Positions 24,774 to 33,823 of a stretch of DNA of 38,505 bases are shown piece after piece. This DNA comes from Pedosphaera sp. GTDB lineage: Bacteria > Verrucomicrobiota > Verrucomicrobiia > Limisphaerales > UBA1100. The stretch lies in the NCBI GenBank assembly GCA_009695465.1, contig SIAW01000014.1, positions 1-38,505 on the forward strand, given 5' to 3'. Position numbers and translations under genes: made by a program. How positions within the stretch are numbered: the first letter of the stretch is position 1; each line of letters begins with the position of its first letter. Under the pieces are notes generated by a model. It ran no database searches. It was not told the origin of the DNA and saw nothing but the letters and a program-made list of their open reading frames with translations.

Positions 24774-27126
24774 ATTGGCGCCGGATTTTCAGCAGCACCG
24801 GCAGCGCGGTTTGCTTGCCGGCGGGATCTACCACGTTGCTGGTGCCGCCGAGCACTGCGAAGCAGATGCGATCCATCTCCTGCACCCACGGCGCGCAGTG
24901 CAGAAAGACTTCGCGGCGATCTTGATCCTCGGCGATCTCCACGCCGTTGAGGCCGATGCTGTCCACAATCACGCCATGCGGCAGGTTGGCCACGCTGATG
25001 TCTTGCAGACCCTTGTCGGTGACACGCTGCAACGCCAGCCAGATGGATGCCGTCTTGCCCGGCACGAGGGTGATCTCCAGCGGCTTGAACATTTGCAATT
25101 GCGGCGTGCCAGCACCAAAACGATTGGTGGCATTGGAGGCGACCACGGCCATGCGCGCCTTCAAACTCGCTTCACTTTCCAATCCCAAAAAAAGAGGGGA
25201 CTTGCCGCTGACATTTACTGTGCCCAGTCCGTTGATGGTGCGGCGAACTTCCGTTCCACCCACCATGGCCGTGGCGGTGAAGTTGCCAGCCAGCACGATG
25301 GGTTTGTCCAATAGCATATCGTTGGCGGCAAAGATGACGCCGTGCGCCTCCGTGTGGCCGGCCTCGATGAGCAGCGGCTGAGTGATGTGCAATCCGGAGG
25401 GCAGGGCGGGCAACTCCACGCGGATGGGACCGTCAAAACCATCCAACCGCTCGGCTTTGACGGTGAATCCTTTTCCAGTGCCGGGCGCGATGACAGGATT
25501 TTCGCCGGTGAGTGTCACCTTGAAATCCGGCTGCACCGCGCGGATTAACAGGCGATAGCTGTACAATGCACCGTGGCGATTGCGGTTGTCGGTGACGCGC
25601 ACGACGTAGTGGCCGTCGCGTGGCGCGGTGAAGAACAGGCGCGAGTCGGTGCCCCATTGGCGCAGGCCATCGTCGTCGTTCGTGTAATTGAGGGCAAAGA
25701 CCGGCAGGCCGTTGTCGGGCAACGCAGCGCCGGGCGCGAAGGGCTGCACGATGTAGCAGGGCGAACTGTCGGCGTGCGCAGCGGCGGAGGTGTCAAAGAA
25801 ACAGCGCCGTGCGCCGGTCGTGCTGCTGTAGAAACGAAAGCCGCTGTCCGGGCCTTCGGGGGCGCGGAAGAGTTTCACGACCTCGCCCTCCATGTAGAGA
25901 TATTCGTTGAGCGACATCTCCTCCCAATGATCCACGCGAGCATCGAGCTGGGTGGAATTGATCGGGCGAAAGTTGAGGGCGGAGTTGCGGACGGCCTGCA
26001 GCTTGGCCCGCGGCACCGGCTGGCCGTTCTCGAAGAGCACATCCAGCCGCGTGTCCACCGGCGAACCGCGCCGCGCAGCAATCGTCTCCATCACCAAAGT
26101 CGTCCCTGCCTTGGCGGCGAACCGGAAATGATCCGCATCATTGGCGCGAGTGCTGCCCCAGATGCGCGCGCTCACCGCAGCGGGAATCGCCAGCGTCTGC
26201 GACTGCGCGGGCTGATCGTTGGGTTCCTGCTCCAGTGCGTCCGGTTCGGCGGTCACGATGGCTTTGAGTTCGCTGCGGACACGCAAGCGCGCCGGATCCA
26301 GCGGCACACTGAATTCACCGGGAGCCGTCGCTTTCACTTCAACCTCCTGCGTCTGCAGATTGTGACCGGCCAGTTGAATCTTCGTCTGGCGATTGAGCGC
26401 GATGGCGGGCGGATAAAACCCGGTGACAAACGGCAGCGCACCGGCGGTGAGGCGATAATAGTGCTCGCTCGATCCGCTGCGTTGCAGATCAGTGATCTGG
26501 ATAAAATGCCGGCCCGCCGCGGTGAAAAGATGCGCCAGAAACGGTTCGCCTTGTTCGCGGCTGCTGGCCAGCACGCGGCCTTGTGAGTCGAGCAATGCGA
26601 GGAGCAGTTCGCTGGCTTTGGAGCCAATCGATTTGGCCTGCAGATGAAAGACGATTGTCTGTCCCGCCTGCGCATCGAAGGCGATGCGGTCCGTATCACC
26701 CGGCGTATCCAGCGCGCCCCAGTACGCAGCGGGCAACACGATTGCCGCAGGCGGATGCGTGCGCAGTTTGGGTTCGATCACCTGCGCGATGTCATCAATG
26801 TGCAGTTTCACCTGCGCACTTTCACCGGCGCTATTCTTGAGCCAAACCTCGTGCGTGCTGCGCCCCAATTCTGCAGGCACGGTGATGAGCGCGCGCCACG
26901 GCGCGGTCGCGTTGGCTGGAGGCGCGATCAACTTGCCGGTGATGCGCTTGTCTGAAAATTCAACGGTCAAACCACCGGCGTTGGTGCCCGCCAGTGCGAA
27001 TTCCGAAGTCGTGCCACGCTGGATGCCGCGGGGTTCAATGGACTGCAAGACCGGACGCTGTTCCGCAGCGGACAACACGCTCAAGCAGCAACAGAGGATT
27101 AAAAAGGCACCGCGCATCGTGCTCAT
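24772..27126 (-). CDS. Large exported protein with PPC-type and IPT-like beta domains
   Basis: 784 aa, last gene of the minus-strand operon. A signal peptide (MRGAFLILCCCLSVLSAAE) is followed by IPT/TIG-like beta domains (QSIEPRGIQRGTTSEFALAGTNAGG; a second near GFYPPAIALNRQTKIQLAGHNL). Segments typical of bacterial pre-peptidase C-terminal (PPC) domains follow: TPGDTDRIAFDAQAGQTIVF, TRANDADHFRFAAKAGTTLV and FFTAPRDGHYVVRVTDN. No protease or other catalytic motif is visible. Such proteins are common next to DUF1501/DUF1549 genes in PVC bacteria and presumably bind a partner or glycan outside the cytoplasm; function is unknown. I chose the ATG at 27126, which overlaps the upstream stop by four bases (ATGA); the track start adds a non-secretory, Arg-rich leader. 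Confidence 0.8.
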   Translation of the reverse strand: MSTMRGAFLILCCCLSVLSAAEQRPVLQSIEPRGIQRGTTSEFALAGTNAGGLTVEFSDKRITGKLIAPPANATAPWRALITVPAELGRSTHEVWLKNSAGESAQVKLHIDDIAQVIEPKLRTHPPAAIVLPAAYWGALDTPGDTDRIAFDAQAGQTIVFHLQAKSIGSKASELLLALLDSQGRVLASSREQGEPFLAHLFTAAGRHFIQITDLQRSGSSEHYYRLTAGALPFVTGFYPPAIALNRQTKIQLAGHNLQTQEVEVKATAPGEFSVPLDPARLRVRSELKAIVTAEPDALEQEPNDQPAQSQTLAIPAAVSARIWGSTRANDADHFRFAAKAGTTLVMETIAARRGSPVDTRLDVLFENGQPVPRAKLQAVRNSALNFRPINSTQLDARVDHWEEMSLNEYLYMEGEVVKLFRAPEGPDSGFRFYSSTTGARRCFFDTSAAAHADSSPCYIVQPFAPGAALPDNGLPVFALNYTNDDDGLRQWGTDSRLFFTAPRDGHYVVRVTDNRNRHGALYSYRLLIRAVQPDFKVTLTGENPVIAPGTGKGFTVKAERLDGFDGPIRVELPALPSGLHITQPLLIEAGHTEAHGVIFAANDMLLDKPIVLAGNFTATAMVGGTEVRRTINGLGTVNVSGKSPLFLGLESEASLKARMAVVASNATNRFGAGTPQLQMFKPLEITLVPGKTASIWLALQRVTDKGLQDISVANLPHGVIVDSIGLNGVEIAEDQDRREVFLHCAPWVQEMDRICFAVLGGTSNVVDPAGKQTALPVLLKIRRQ

Positions 27127-28424
27127 GGTTTCCAAGGGTAACTTTGCAGCGAGCCGTCCTGCCTGCCCACATAAAGCTGCGCGTCGGCAAAGACGATGGC
27201 GGTCGGCCAGTCGGGTTGGCGCCCGAACGATTTGGCGAGCCGCAGATCCGACGCCTGCCACAGCTTGAGCGTCTTGTCCTCCGCTGCGCTGGCCAGATGC
27301 GTGCCATCGGGTGAGAAGGCCAGTTTCAGAATCGCGCCTTCATGCGCGAACTGCGAATGCAGAAGGGCGTTGGTGCCTTCCACCGCCGTGGCGCTGACGG
27401 TCCACATGCGGATGCGATTGTCGCCACCCGCCGCGACGAGGCGCGCGCCATCGGGCGTGAACGCAACGGCGTGCTGCGCTTTGAGCGGTTGCGAGAAAGT
27501 GTCCAGCCGCGCGCCCGTGGCCACCGACCACAGTTTGATGGTGGCATCCGCACTGGCGCTGGCCAGCACCTTGCCATCGGCGCGGAACGACAAGCCAAAA
27601 ATAGCGCCGCTGTGCCCGGACAATTCGCGCACCGGCGCGCCGTCCTTCGTGTTCCAGAGAATGATTTTCTGATCGTAGCTGCCGGTGGCCAGCAAACTCC
27701 CGTCGGTGGTGATGGCCATTGCATAGATGGCATCGCGATGTCCGCGAAGGATGCGCACTGGGCGCGCTTCTTTCACATTCCAGAATCGCAGCTCGCCGGG
27801 AAATCCATTGTCACCGCCGGCGGCGTACAGGCCATCGCGTGCGAAGAGGAGGGCGTTCACGTTGCCGCGATGGCCGGTGAAGGGCGCAGGCACGCGTGGC
27901 TGGCGTTCGCCTGCACTGGCCGCATTGGCCCACGCCAGCGCGCCGTGTTGGCCCAGCGCCAGCAATTTGCTGTCGGGGTCATGGGCCAGTGCGTGGATGG
28001 CGCGCGGTGGTGCGACGCGCGGCTTGATGTCCGGGAAACGGATTTCAGCCGTCGTCGCGACGGCGGGCCGCTTGGCACCGGCGTCAATCCACGCTTTCAC
28101 CAACGTGATTTGCGCGAGGGGCAGGTGGTCGCGTTTGCCCGGCGGCATGAACTGGTTCTTGCCGGTCTTGCCCGAGCGGCCTTCCAGGAACTTGATCAAC
28201 AGGCTGTCGCCGCTTTTGCCCGCAGCCAGCACCGCGCCGCTTTGGCCGCCTTTCATCAAGGTGTCAAAATTCTCCAACACCAGCTTGCCTTCGGGATCCT
28301 CCGAGCTGTGACAGTCCATGCAGTGCGCCTGGAAAATCTTTTGCACGTCGGCGTAATCCGGCGCGGCGGCTTGCAGGGCGGTGTGCGAGCCGAGAGAGAA
28401 AACGATGGCAAGCACCGCGCGCAT
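27123..28424 (-). CDS. Exported planctomycete-type cytochrome c-WD40 repeat protein
   Basis: 433 aa. A signal peptide (MRAVLAIVFSLGSHTALQAAA) precedes a small cytochrome c domain of the PVC type, with heme motif C35-MD-C38-H39 and a likely axial Met in NQFMPPGKRDHLPL (M93). The rest is a WD40 beta-propeller of about seven blades (GHRDAIYAMAITTDGSLLATGSYDQKIILW and similar). The arrangement places electron transfer and a protein-interaction propeller in one periplasmic molecule. Its function is not established. The stop overlaps the next gene's start by four bases, and the DUF1549 gene ends two bases before its start, so the operon is tightly coupled. Confidence 0.9.
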   Translation of the reverse strand: MRAVLAIVFSLGSHTALQAAAPDYADVQKIFQAHCMDCHSSEDPEGKLVLENFDTLMKGGQSGAVLAAGKSGDSLLIKFLEGRSGKTGKNQFMPPGKRDHLPLAQITLVKAWIDAGAKRPAVATTAEIRFPDIKPRVAPPRAIHALAHDPDSKLLALGQHGALAWANAASAGERQPRVPAPFTGHRGNVNALLFARDGLYAAGGDNGFPGELRFWNVKEARPVRILRGHRDAIYAMAITTDGSLLATGSYDQKIILWNTKDGAPVRELSGHSGAIFGLSFRADGKVLASASADATIKLWSVATGARLDTFSQPLKAQHAVAFTPDGARLVAAGGDNRIRMWTVSATAVEGTNALLHSQFAHEGAILKLAFSPDGTHLASAAEDKTLKLWQASDLRLAKSFGRQPDWPTAIVFADAQLYVGRQDGSLQSYPWKP

Positions 28425-28426
28425 GT

Positions 28427-30583
28427 TCAGTGGTTGAACAGGAATTCTTTGCTGGTGAGCAGCGCGAAGAGCAGGTCTTCTGCGGCTTCGCGGGGATCGC
28501 GGGCGTCGAGGCTTTGCGCGGCTGCGGTCAGTTCCGCAGCGGTGGGGGGGCGGGAAAGTGCCGACAGATAAAGTTCCTCCACCAATCGGGCGGTGGGCAA
28601 TTTTTTCGCGAGCAGACGGCTCAGGTTGGAATCCTTCGCGGCGAGTTTGTCGTTGAGCGTTTTGCCGTTGGCCATGTGCAGCATCTGCCCGACGCTGGGA
28701 TCATCCACGCGCTCGCAGGTGCAAGTGGTTTCGCGCTTAGGCCGGCCGAAGGAGCTGAGGAAATAGGATTCCACATTGGCATCGGGCAACTGCACCGCGC
28801 GCCAGGTTTTGGGATAGTCTTTGAACTCGGTGGGCACACCGGTGACCTGCGAGAGGGTGTCGAGCATGACCTCCGCCATCAGACGGCGCGGATAGTAGCG
28901 CGAGTAAAACCGGCGGTCGGCCACATTTTGCGGCGTGGCGATGCTGCTGCGTTGGTAGGTCTCCGATTGCAAAATGGCCCGCATCAACTCGCGCAGGTCG
29001 TAGTGATTCTTGGTGAGATGTGCAGCAACAGCGGCCAGCAGCTTTTCGTTGCTGGCAGGATTGGTGCGGCGCATGTCATCCACCGATTCCACGAGGCCCT
29101 CCGCAAAAAAGTTGGCCCACACGCGATTGGCAACGGCGCGGGCGAACCACGGATTATCCGGATGCGTTAACCAATCGGCGAAGGGCTGACGGCGATCAAG
29201 TGCAGCGGCGGGATCCAGCGCGGGCGCATCCAACGGGCGCGGCGGCTGCGGACGTCCGGTGAGCGGCTGCGGGATTTCACCCTGCGTTTCCAGAAACACA
29301 ATCTCGTGGCCTTCACCGCCGGCGTCCTTGCGGCGCACGCGCGCGAAAAGGCTGGCCATGCCGTAGTAATCGTTGTTCGTCCACTGTTCCATCGGATGGT
29401 TGTGGCATTGCGCGCAGTTGATGGACATGGCGAGGAATGAGGCCACGGTGTTCTCCGCCACTTTCTTGGGATCATCGTGCAGCACAAAAAAGTTGGCGCT
29501 GCCGTTGTCGAGCGTGCTGCCTTGCGCGGTGATCATCTGGCGCGCCAACACATCCCAGCGCGTGTTGGAGGCGACGTGATTGCGCAGCCATCCGTAGAAG
29601 GACCACATGGCAGGCTTCTTCAGGCGCGCGGTGGAGACCAGAAAAAGATCGGACCATTTGTACGTCCAGTAATCCACGAACTCCGGCCGGGCAAAGAGCG
29701 ACTCGATAAGCTGGTCGCGTTTGTCGGGCGCAGCGCTGGCGGTGAAGGCGCGCGTTTCATCGGCGGTGGGCAGCACGCCCACGGTGTCCAAGAATGCGCG
29801 GCGGATGAACTCCGCGTCCGTGCAACGCGCTGAAGGCGGCAGGTTCAGCTCGCGCAGTTTGCCCAGCACGAGGTCATCAATAAAATTGCGGCGCGGGGCG
29901 CGGGTGTAAATCTCCGGGGCGACGGTGTTGGGGTAGGGGACGGTGATGGTGGCGATGGCCAGCCGGCTCATGTACCACGCCGCGAGTGCGCCACCGCCGT
30001 GATTGACCACAGTGATCTGCCCCGTGTCACCCGCCTGTGCCACGGTTTCATCGGCCGAGGTGTACTTGGTCCAGCGCGTCACATCTTCGCTGCGACCGTC
30101 GCTGAAATGGGCGGTGACTTTGAACTGGTGCGCGTCGCCGTTCTTTAAGGTGACGGCGGGCGGCTGGATTTCAATGCGCTGGATGCGCGCGTCCTTTTCA
30201 CTGGGGCCGGGCGCGCCATTGGCGATCCAGTCGGCAAGGATGCGGAACTCACGCGAGTCCACCTCGAATCGCTTGCCGCCTTTGTGAGGCAGCAGCGCGG
30301 TGGGTTTGAGCAACATCAAGCTGCGCCCCGGTTCAGCGAGATTCACGCGGCGTGCTGCGGCTTGGCGTGTCAGCGCGAGATAATCGGTCTCGTCATCGAA
30401 GCCGCGCAGTGAAAGTTTGAAACCATTCTTGCCCGCAGCTGCGCCGTGGCAAGCGCCGGAGTTGCAACCGTACTTGGTGAGGATGGGCTGCACGTCATTG
30501 CGAAAACTCGGCGCAGCAGCGGGCGCGGCGAGAAGTCCACCGATGCCGAGCATCATCGCCAGTAAACTGAAGGAGCGTTTCAT
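28427..30583 (-). CDS. DUF1549/DUF1553 domain protein with heme-like motifs
   Basis: 718 aa. A signal peptide (MKRSFSLLAMMLGIGGLLAAPAAA) precedes an N-terminal cytochrome-like region with C40-NSGA-C45-H46 (a CX4CH spacing), then an Ig/Big_2-like segment (about 135-215). DUF1549 spans about 235-440 and contains C390-AQ-C393-H394 in SINCAQCHNHPMEQW. DUF1553 follows to the end (WFARAVANRVWANFF ... ETYQRSS ... RRLMAEVMLD). This architecture is typical of Planctomycetes and Verrucomicrobia and almost always occurs with a DUF1501 gene. Function is unknown; a role in extracellular redox or glycan chemistry is speculation. The track start at 30586 is a GTG directly before this ATG; either could be used. 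Confidence 0.9.
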   Translation of the reverse strand: MKRSFSLLAMMLGIGGLLAAPAAAPSFRNDVQPILTKYGCNSGACHGAAAGKNGFKLSLRGFDDETDYLALTRQAAARRVNLAEPGRSLMLLKPTALLPHKGGKRFEVDSREFRILADWIANGAPGPSEKDARIQRIEIQPPAVTLKNGDAHQFKVTAHFSDGRSEDVTRWTKYTSADETVAQAGDTGQITVVNHGGGALAAWYMSRLAIATITVPYPNTVAPEIYTRAPRRNFIDDLVLGKLRELNLPPSARCTDAEFIRRAFLDTVGVLPTADETRAFTASAAPDKRDQLIESLFARPEFVDYWTYKWSDLFLVSTARLKKPAMWSFYGWLRNHVASNTRWDVLARQMITAQGSTLDNGSANFFVLHDDPKKVAENTVASFLAMSINCAQCHNHPMEQWTNNDYYGMASLFARVRRKDAGGEGHEIVFLETQGEIPQPLTGRPQPPRPLDAPALDPAAALDRRQPFADWLTHPDNPWFARAVANRVWANFFAEGLVESVDDMRRTNPASNEKLLAAVAAHLTKNHYDLRELMRAILQSETYQRSSIATPQNVADRRFYSRYYPRRLMAEVMLDTLSQVTGVPTEFKDYPKTWRAVQLPDANVESYFLSSFGRPKRETTCTCERVDDPSVGQMLHMANGKTLNDKLAAKDSNLSRLLAKKLPTARLVEELYLSALSRPPTAAELTAAAQSLDARDPREAAEDLLFALLTSKEFLFNH

Positions 30584-30602
30584 CACGGCAAGAGCGGACG
30601 GT

Positions 30603-31982
30603 TCAGGCGAAGAGTTCCTTCACCGGCTGCGTGCCGAAATCAACGATGGGGAACGGGCGGCCGGCCGGTCCGGGTAGCTCGGTTTCCAGATCCAACCCGA
30701 GGCTGTGATAGATCGTCGCGGCAATCTCGGAAGGCTTCACGGGACGCTCGGCGGGGTAGCCGCCAATCTCGTCGCTCTTGCCGATGACGCGTCCGCCTTG
30801 AACACCGCCGCCGGCAAAATAGACCGTCCAGCAATGCGGCCAATGATCGCGCCCGCCAGCGGGATTGACCTTCGGCGTGCGCCCAAACTCGGCGAGGTTG
30901 CAGACCATCGTGCGCTCCAGCAATCCGCGCTGGTGCAAGTCCTCGATCAACGCGCTGTAGCCTTGATCGTACATCGGCGCGACGATGTCTTTCATGCCGG
31001 TGATGGAGGTGAACGGTTTGGAGCCGTGGATGTCCCACGTGATCTCGTTGAAGACGGTGATAAACGTGTTGATGGTGACAAACCGCACGCCCGCCTCCAC
31101 GAGGCGCCGCGCCAAGAGACAGCACTGGCCAAAGCGCGACATGCCGTAGCGTTCGCGCACGGCCAGCGGTTCTTTGGTGAGATCAAACGCATCGCGCGCG
31201 CGTTGGCTGGTCATCAGGCGATAGGCGACGGAAAAACTTTCGTCCATCAACTTGGCGCTCTCGGTCGTCTCGAAATACTTCGTCGAGTCGTCCACGATCT
31301 GGCGTAGATTTTTGCGGCGCTCCAATCGCGCCTCGCCGATTTCTTTTGGCGGCAGCAAATCGGGAACGCGGAAGTCCGCCTTGGAGGGATCGGCGTTGAG
31401 GACGAACGGATCGCGGCTCTTGCCCAGAAACCCTGCGTCCTGTCCGTGCGGCATGTTGCCACCGGTCGGCCCCATCGGTTCGGGCAGGATGATGTGCGCG
31501 GGCAATTCGTTGCGGCGACCGCGCAGGAATTCCGCGGCGCTGCCCACGTGCGGGGTGTTGATGCCGCCAGAGAAGAGGCGGCCGGTCTGCATCATCTGAT
31601 GGCCGGTATCGTGCACGGCGGCGGCGGTGTGATAACAACTGCGCACGAGCGAAAACTTGTCCGCCACCGCGGCGTGCTTCGGGAAAATCTCGCTGATCTC
31701 GAAGGCGTCGCTCTTGGTGCGGATGGGCTTGAACGGTCCGCGAATCTCGCGGGGCGCATCGGGTTTCATGTCCCACGTGTCCATCTGGCTGGGAGCGCCC
31801 AGATTAAAGATCATGATCGCATTGCGATCGTCCTTGGTGGGATCCACCCGCTTTGCAGCTTTGGCAGCGGCGAAGGCGGGCAGCGATAAGCCCAGTGCGC
31901 CGAGCGCGCCGACTTCCAGAAAATCGCGACGTCGAATGCCGTCGCAGGTGAGAATGGAGCCGGAGCCGGAGATTTTCAGCAT
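30603..31982 (-). CDS. DUF1501 protein with Tat signal
   Basis: 459 aa. The N-terminus has a twin-arginine signal, RRRDFL at 17-22 followed by a hydrophobic stretch to AFAAA, so it is probably exported folded, perhaps with a metal cofactor. The body is a DUF1501 domain, related to the alkaline phosphatase/sulfatase superfamily: IMIFNLGAPSQMDTWDMKP at the start, HDTGHQMMQTGRLFSGG, MVCNLAEFGRTPKVNPAGGRDHWPHCW and GGVQGGRVIGKSDEIGGYP. Activity in the family has not been shown to my knowledge. The ATG at 31982 (MLKISGSGS) is preferred over the track start 48 bases upstream. It is first in the four-gene minus-strand operon, 19 bases ahead of the DUF1549 gene. Confidence 0.92.
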   Translation of the reverse strand: MLKISGSGSILTCDGIRRRDFLEVGALGALGLSLPAFAAAKAAKRVDPTKDDRNAIMIFNLGAPSQMDTWDMKPDAPREIRGPFKPIRTKSDAFEISEIFPKHAAVADKFSLVRSCYHTAAAVHDTGHQMMQTGRLFSGGINTPHVGSAAEFLRGRRNELPAHIILPEPMGPTGGNMPHGQDAGFLGKSRDPFVLNADPSKADFRVPDLLPPKEIGEARLERRKNLRQIVDDSTKYFETTESAKLMDESFSVAYRLMTSQRARDAFDLTKEPLAVRERYGMSRFGQCCLLARRLVEAGVRFVTINTFITVFNEITWDIHGSKPFTSITGMKDIVAPMYDQGYSALIEDLHQRGLLERTMVCNLAEFGRTPKVNPAGGRDHWPHCWTVYFAGGGVQGGRVIGKSDEIGGYPAERPVKPSEIAATIYHSLGLDLETELPGPAGRPFPIVDFGTQPVKELFA

Positions 31983-32091
31983 AAGCAGCCTTGCGTGCGA
32001 AGAGGCTAACAGGGGGGGCGGGGAATACAATCATCGTGTCGCGGTTTGACTTGCGAGGCCTGCGAGATGTAGCTTGAGGCGAGGAAGGATA

Positions 32092-33816
32092 ATGGCAGCC
32101 AAAGACGATTACCTGGTCGAGACCCTGTGCGACATGGGCGTGGTGCATGAAGACCAGGTGGACACCGCGCGCACCACGGCGGACATGGCCGGCGTGGGCG
32201 TGGTGGACACGTTGATCAAGCAGAAGGCCATCAACAGCGAACACCTCATTCGCGCTCGCGCCATGCACTTTGGCATGGAGGTGGTGGACCTGCAGGATGT
32301 GGTGCCCACCGACGAACTGGTGCAGGCCATGCCGCGCCACATCGCGCGGCGTTACAATGTCCTCCCGCTGCAGATTGACGGCAACTCGCTGACGGTCGCC
32401 ACCAGCGACCCCAGTGACCTGGAGATGATGGATGGCGTGCAGCGCATGTTGCCCGAGCACGAGATTTTCTATCAGGTCGCCAGTGATCAGCAGATCTTAG
32501 CGGCGCTGGATAAATTTTACGGCGGCACCGGCCAGGCGGTGGAGCGGGTCGTGCAGGAACTCTCGCAGACGCAGGTGGACATTGATGCGGCTGCAGGTGG
32601 GAAAACAAAAAAGCAAACCGAGGCGGAGATTGATGCCGGTGATGATTCACCGCTGATCCGGCTCGTCGCCAAGATCATCGCCGAGGGTTACAAGCTGGGC
32701 TGCTCGGACGTTCACATCGAGCCTTTCGAGCGCACCTTGCGCATCCGCTATCGCATTGACGGTTCGCTGCGCGCGGTGGCCAGCCCGCCGTTGCGGCTGC
32801 ATCCGCCCATCATCAGCCGCATCAAGATCATGTCTTCGATGTCCATCTCCGAGAAGCGCGTGCCGCAAGACGGGCGCATGCAGCAGCTCATCGGAGACAA
32901 GGTGATCGACTTCCGTGTCAGTTGTCTGCCCACGCAATATGGCGAGAGCATCGTCATGCGTATTCTGGACAAAGGCGGATTGAGTTTGGGATTGGATCAG
33001 CTGGGTTTCATGCGCGACGACCAGGAGACGTTCGAGCGTTGCGCGCAGATGCCTGACGGCATCCTGCTGGTCACCGGCCCCACAGGCTCGGGCAAAACCA
33101 CCACGCTCTATTCCTGTCTGAACCTGCTGAACACACCGCAGAAAAAAATCATCACCGTCGAGGATCCTGTCGAGTACATGCTCGACGGCATCAACCAAGT
33201 GCAGGTGAACGAGCTGGCCGGCATGACCTTCTCCGCCGCGCTGCGCTCGATGCTGCGTCAGGCGCCCAACATCATCATGCTTGGGGAAATTCGTGATGCA
33301 GAGACGGGCACCATCGCCGTCAACGCGTCGCTCACCGGCCACTTCGTCTTCTCCACACTGCACACCAACGACGCGCCCGGTGCCATCACGCGTATGATTG
33401 ATCTGGGCATCAAGCCCTTCCTCGTTTCCTCGGCCACACGCTGCGTGATGGGCCAGCGGTTGGTGCGCAAAATCTGCAGCAAGTGCGGGGGCAAGGGCGA
33501 ACTGACCGAGGAAGAATTGACGGCCTTGGAGATCACGCCGGAGATGGCGGCCAGCGCCAATTTCCGCAAGGGTGCCGGGTGCAAAGTTTGCGGGGGTTCC
33601 GGTCTCAAAGGGCGAATGGGAATTTTCGAGGTGTACCCGCTCAACGATACCGATCGCCGCATGATCATTGATGGCGCGCCCACGGCGGACTTGCGCGCGC
33701 ACGCCATCAAGTGCGGCATGAAATCCTTGCGGATGGACGGCGTGCGAAAGGTGCTTGCGGGCACCACGATCGCCCAGGAAGTCATCTCCAACACTACATC
33801 GGACCAAAAGGAATAG
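32092..33816 (+). CDS. pilB: PilB/GspE-type secretion ATPase (first copy)
   Basis: The 574-aa motor ATPase drives pilin polymerisation for type IV pili or type II secretion from the cytoplasmic face. It contains an MshEN/GspE N-terminal domain (about 1-150), then the ATPase: Walker A GPTGSGKTTTLYS with K335, the Asp box TVEDPVEYM, Walker B GEIRDAETGTIA and the His box LTGHFVFSTLHTNDA. A zinc-type tetracysteine follows (CSKCGGKG ... CKVCGGSG). The usual RQDPD before Walker B reads RQAPN here (A391, N393). The start is the ATG at 32092 with AGGAAG just upstream. It leads an operon with pilT (7-base gap), a second ATPase and pilC. Confidence 0.93.
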   Translation: MAAKDDYLVETLCDMGVVHEDQVDTARTTADMAGVGVVDTLIKQKAINSEHLIRARAMHFGMEVVDLQDVVPTDELVQAMPRHIARRYNVLPLQIDGNSLTVATSDPSDLEMMDGVQRMLPEHEIFYQVASDQQILAALDKFYGGTGQAVERVVQELSQTQVDIDAAAGGKTKKQTEAEIDAGDDSPLIRLVAKIIAEGYKLGCSDVHIEPFERTLRIRYRIDGSLRAVASPPLRLHPPIISRIKIMSSMSISEKRVPQDGRMQQLIGDKVIDFRVSCLPTQYGESIVMRILDKGGLSLGLDQLGFMRDDQETFERCAQMPDGILLVTGPTGSGKTTTLYSCLNLLNTPQKKIITVEDPVEYMLDGINQVQVNELAGMTFSAALRSMLRQAPNIIMLGEIRDAETGTIAVNASLTGHFVFSTLHTNDAPGAITRMIDLGIKPFLVSSATRCVMGQRLVRKICSKCGGKGELTEEELTALEITPEMAASANFRKGAGCKVCGGSGLKGRMGIFEVYPLNDTDRRMIIDGAPTADLRAHAIKCGMKSLRMDGVRKVLAGTTIAQEVISNTTSDQKE

Positions 33817-33823
33817 GAACGTC

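Noticed and set aside
27342-28571. 409-aa plus-strand ORF opposite the WD40 protein
   Set aside because: The minus strand holds a signal peptide, CXXCH and regular WD40 repeats; the plus ORF has none of these.
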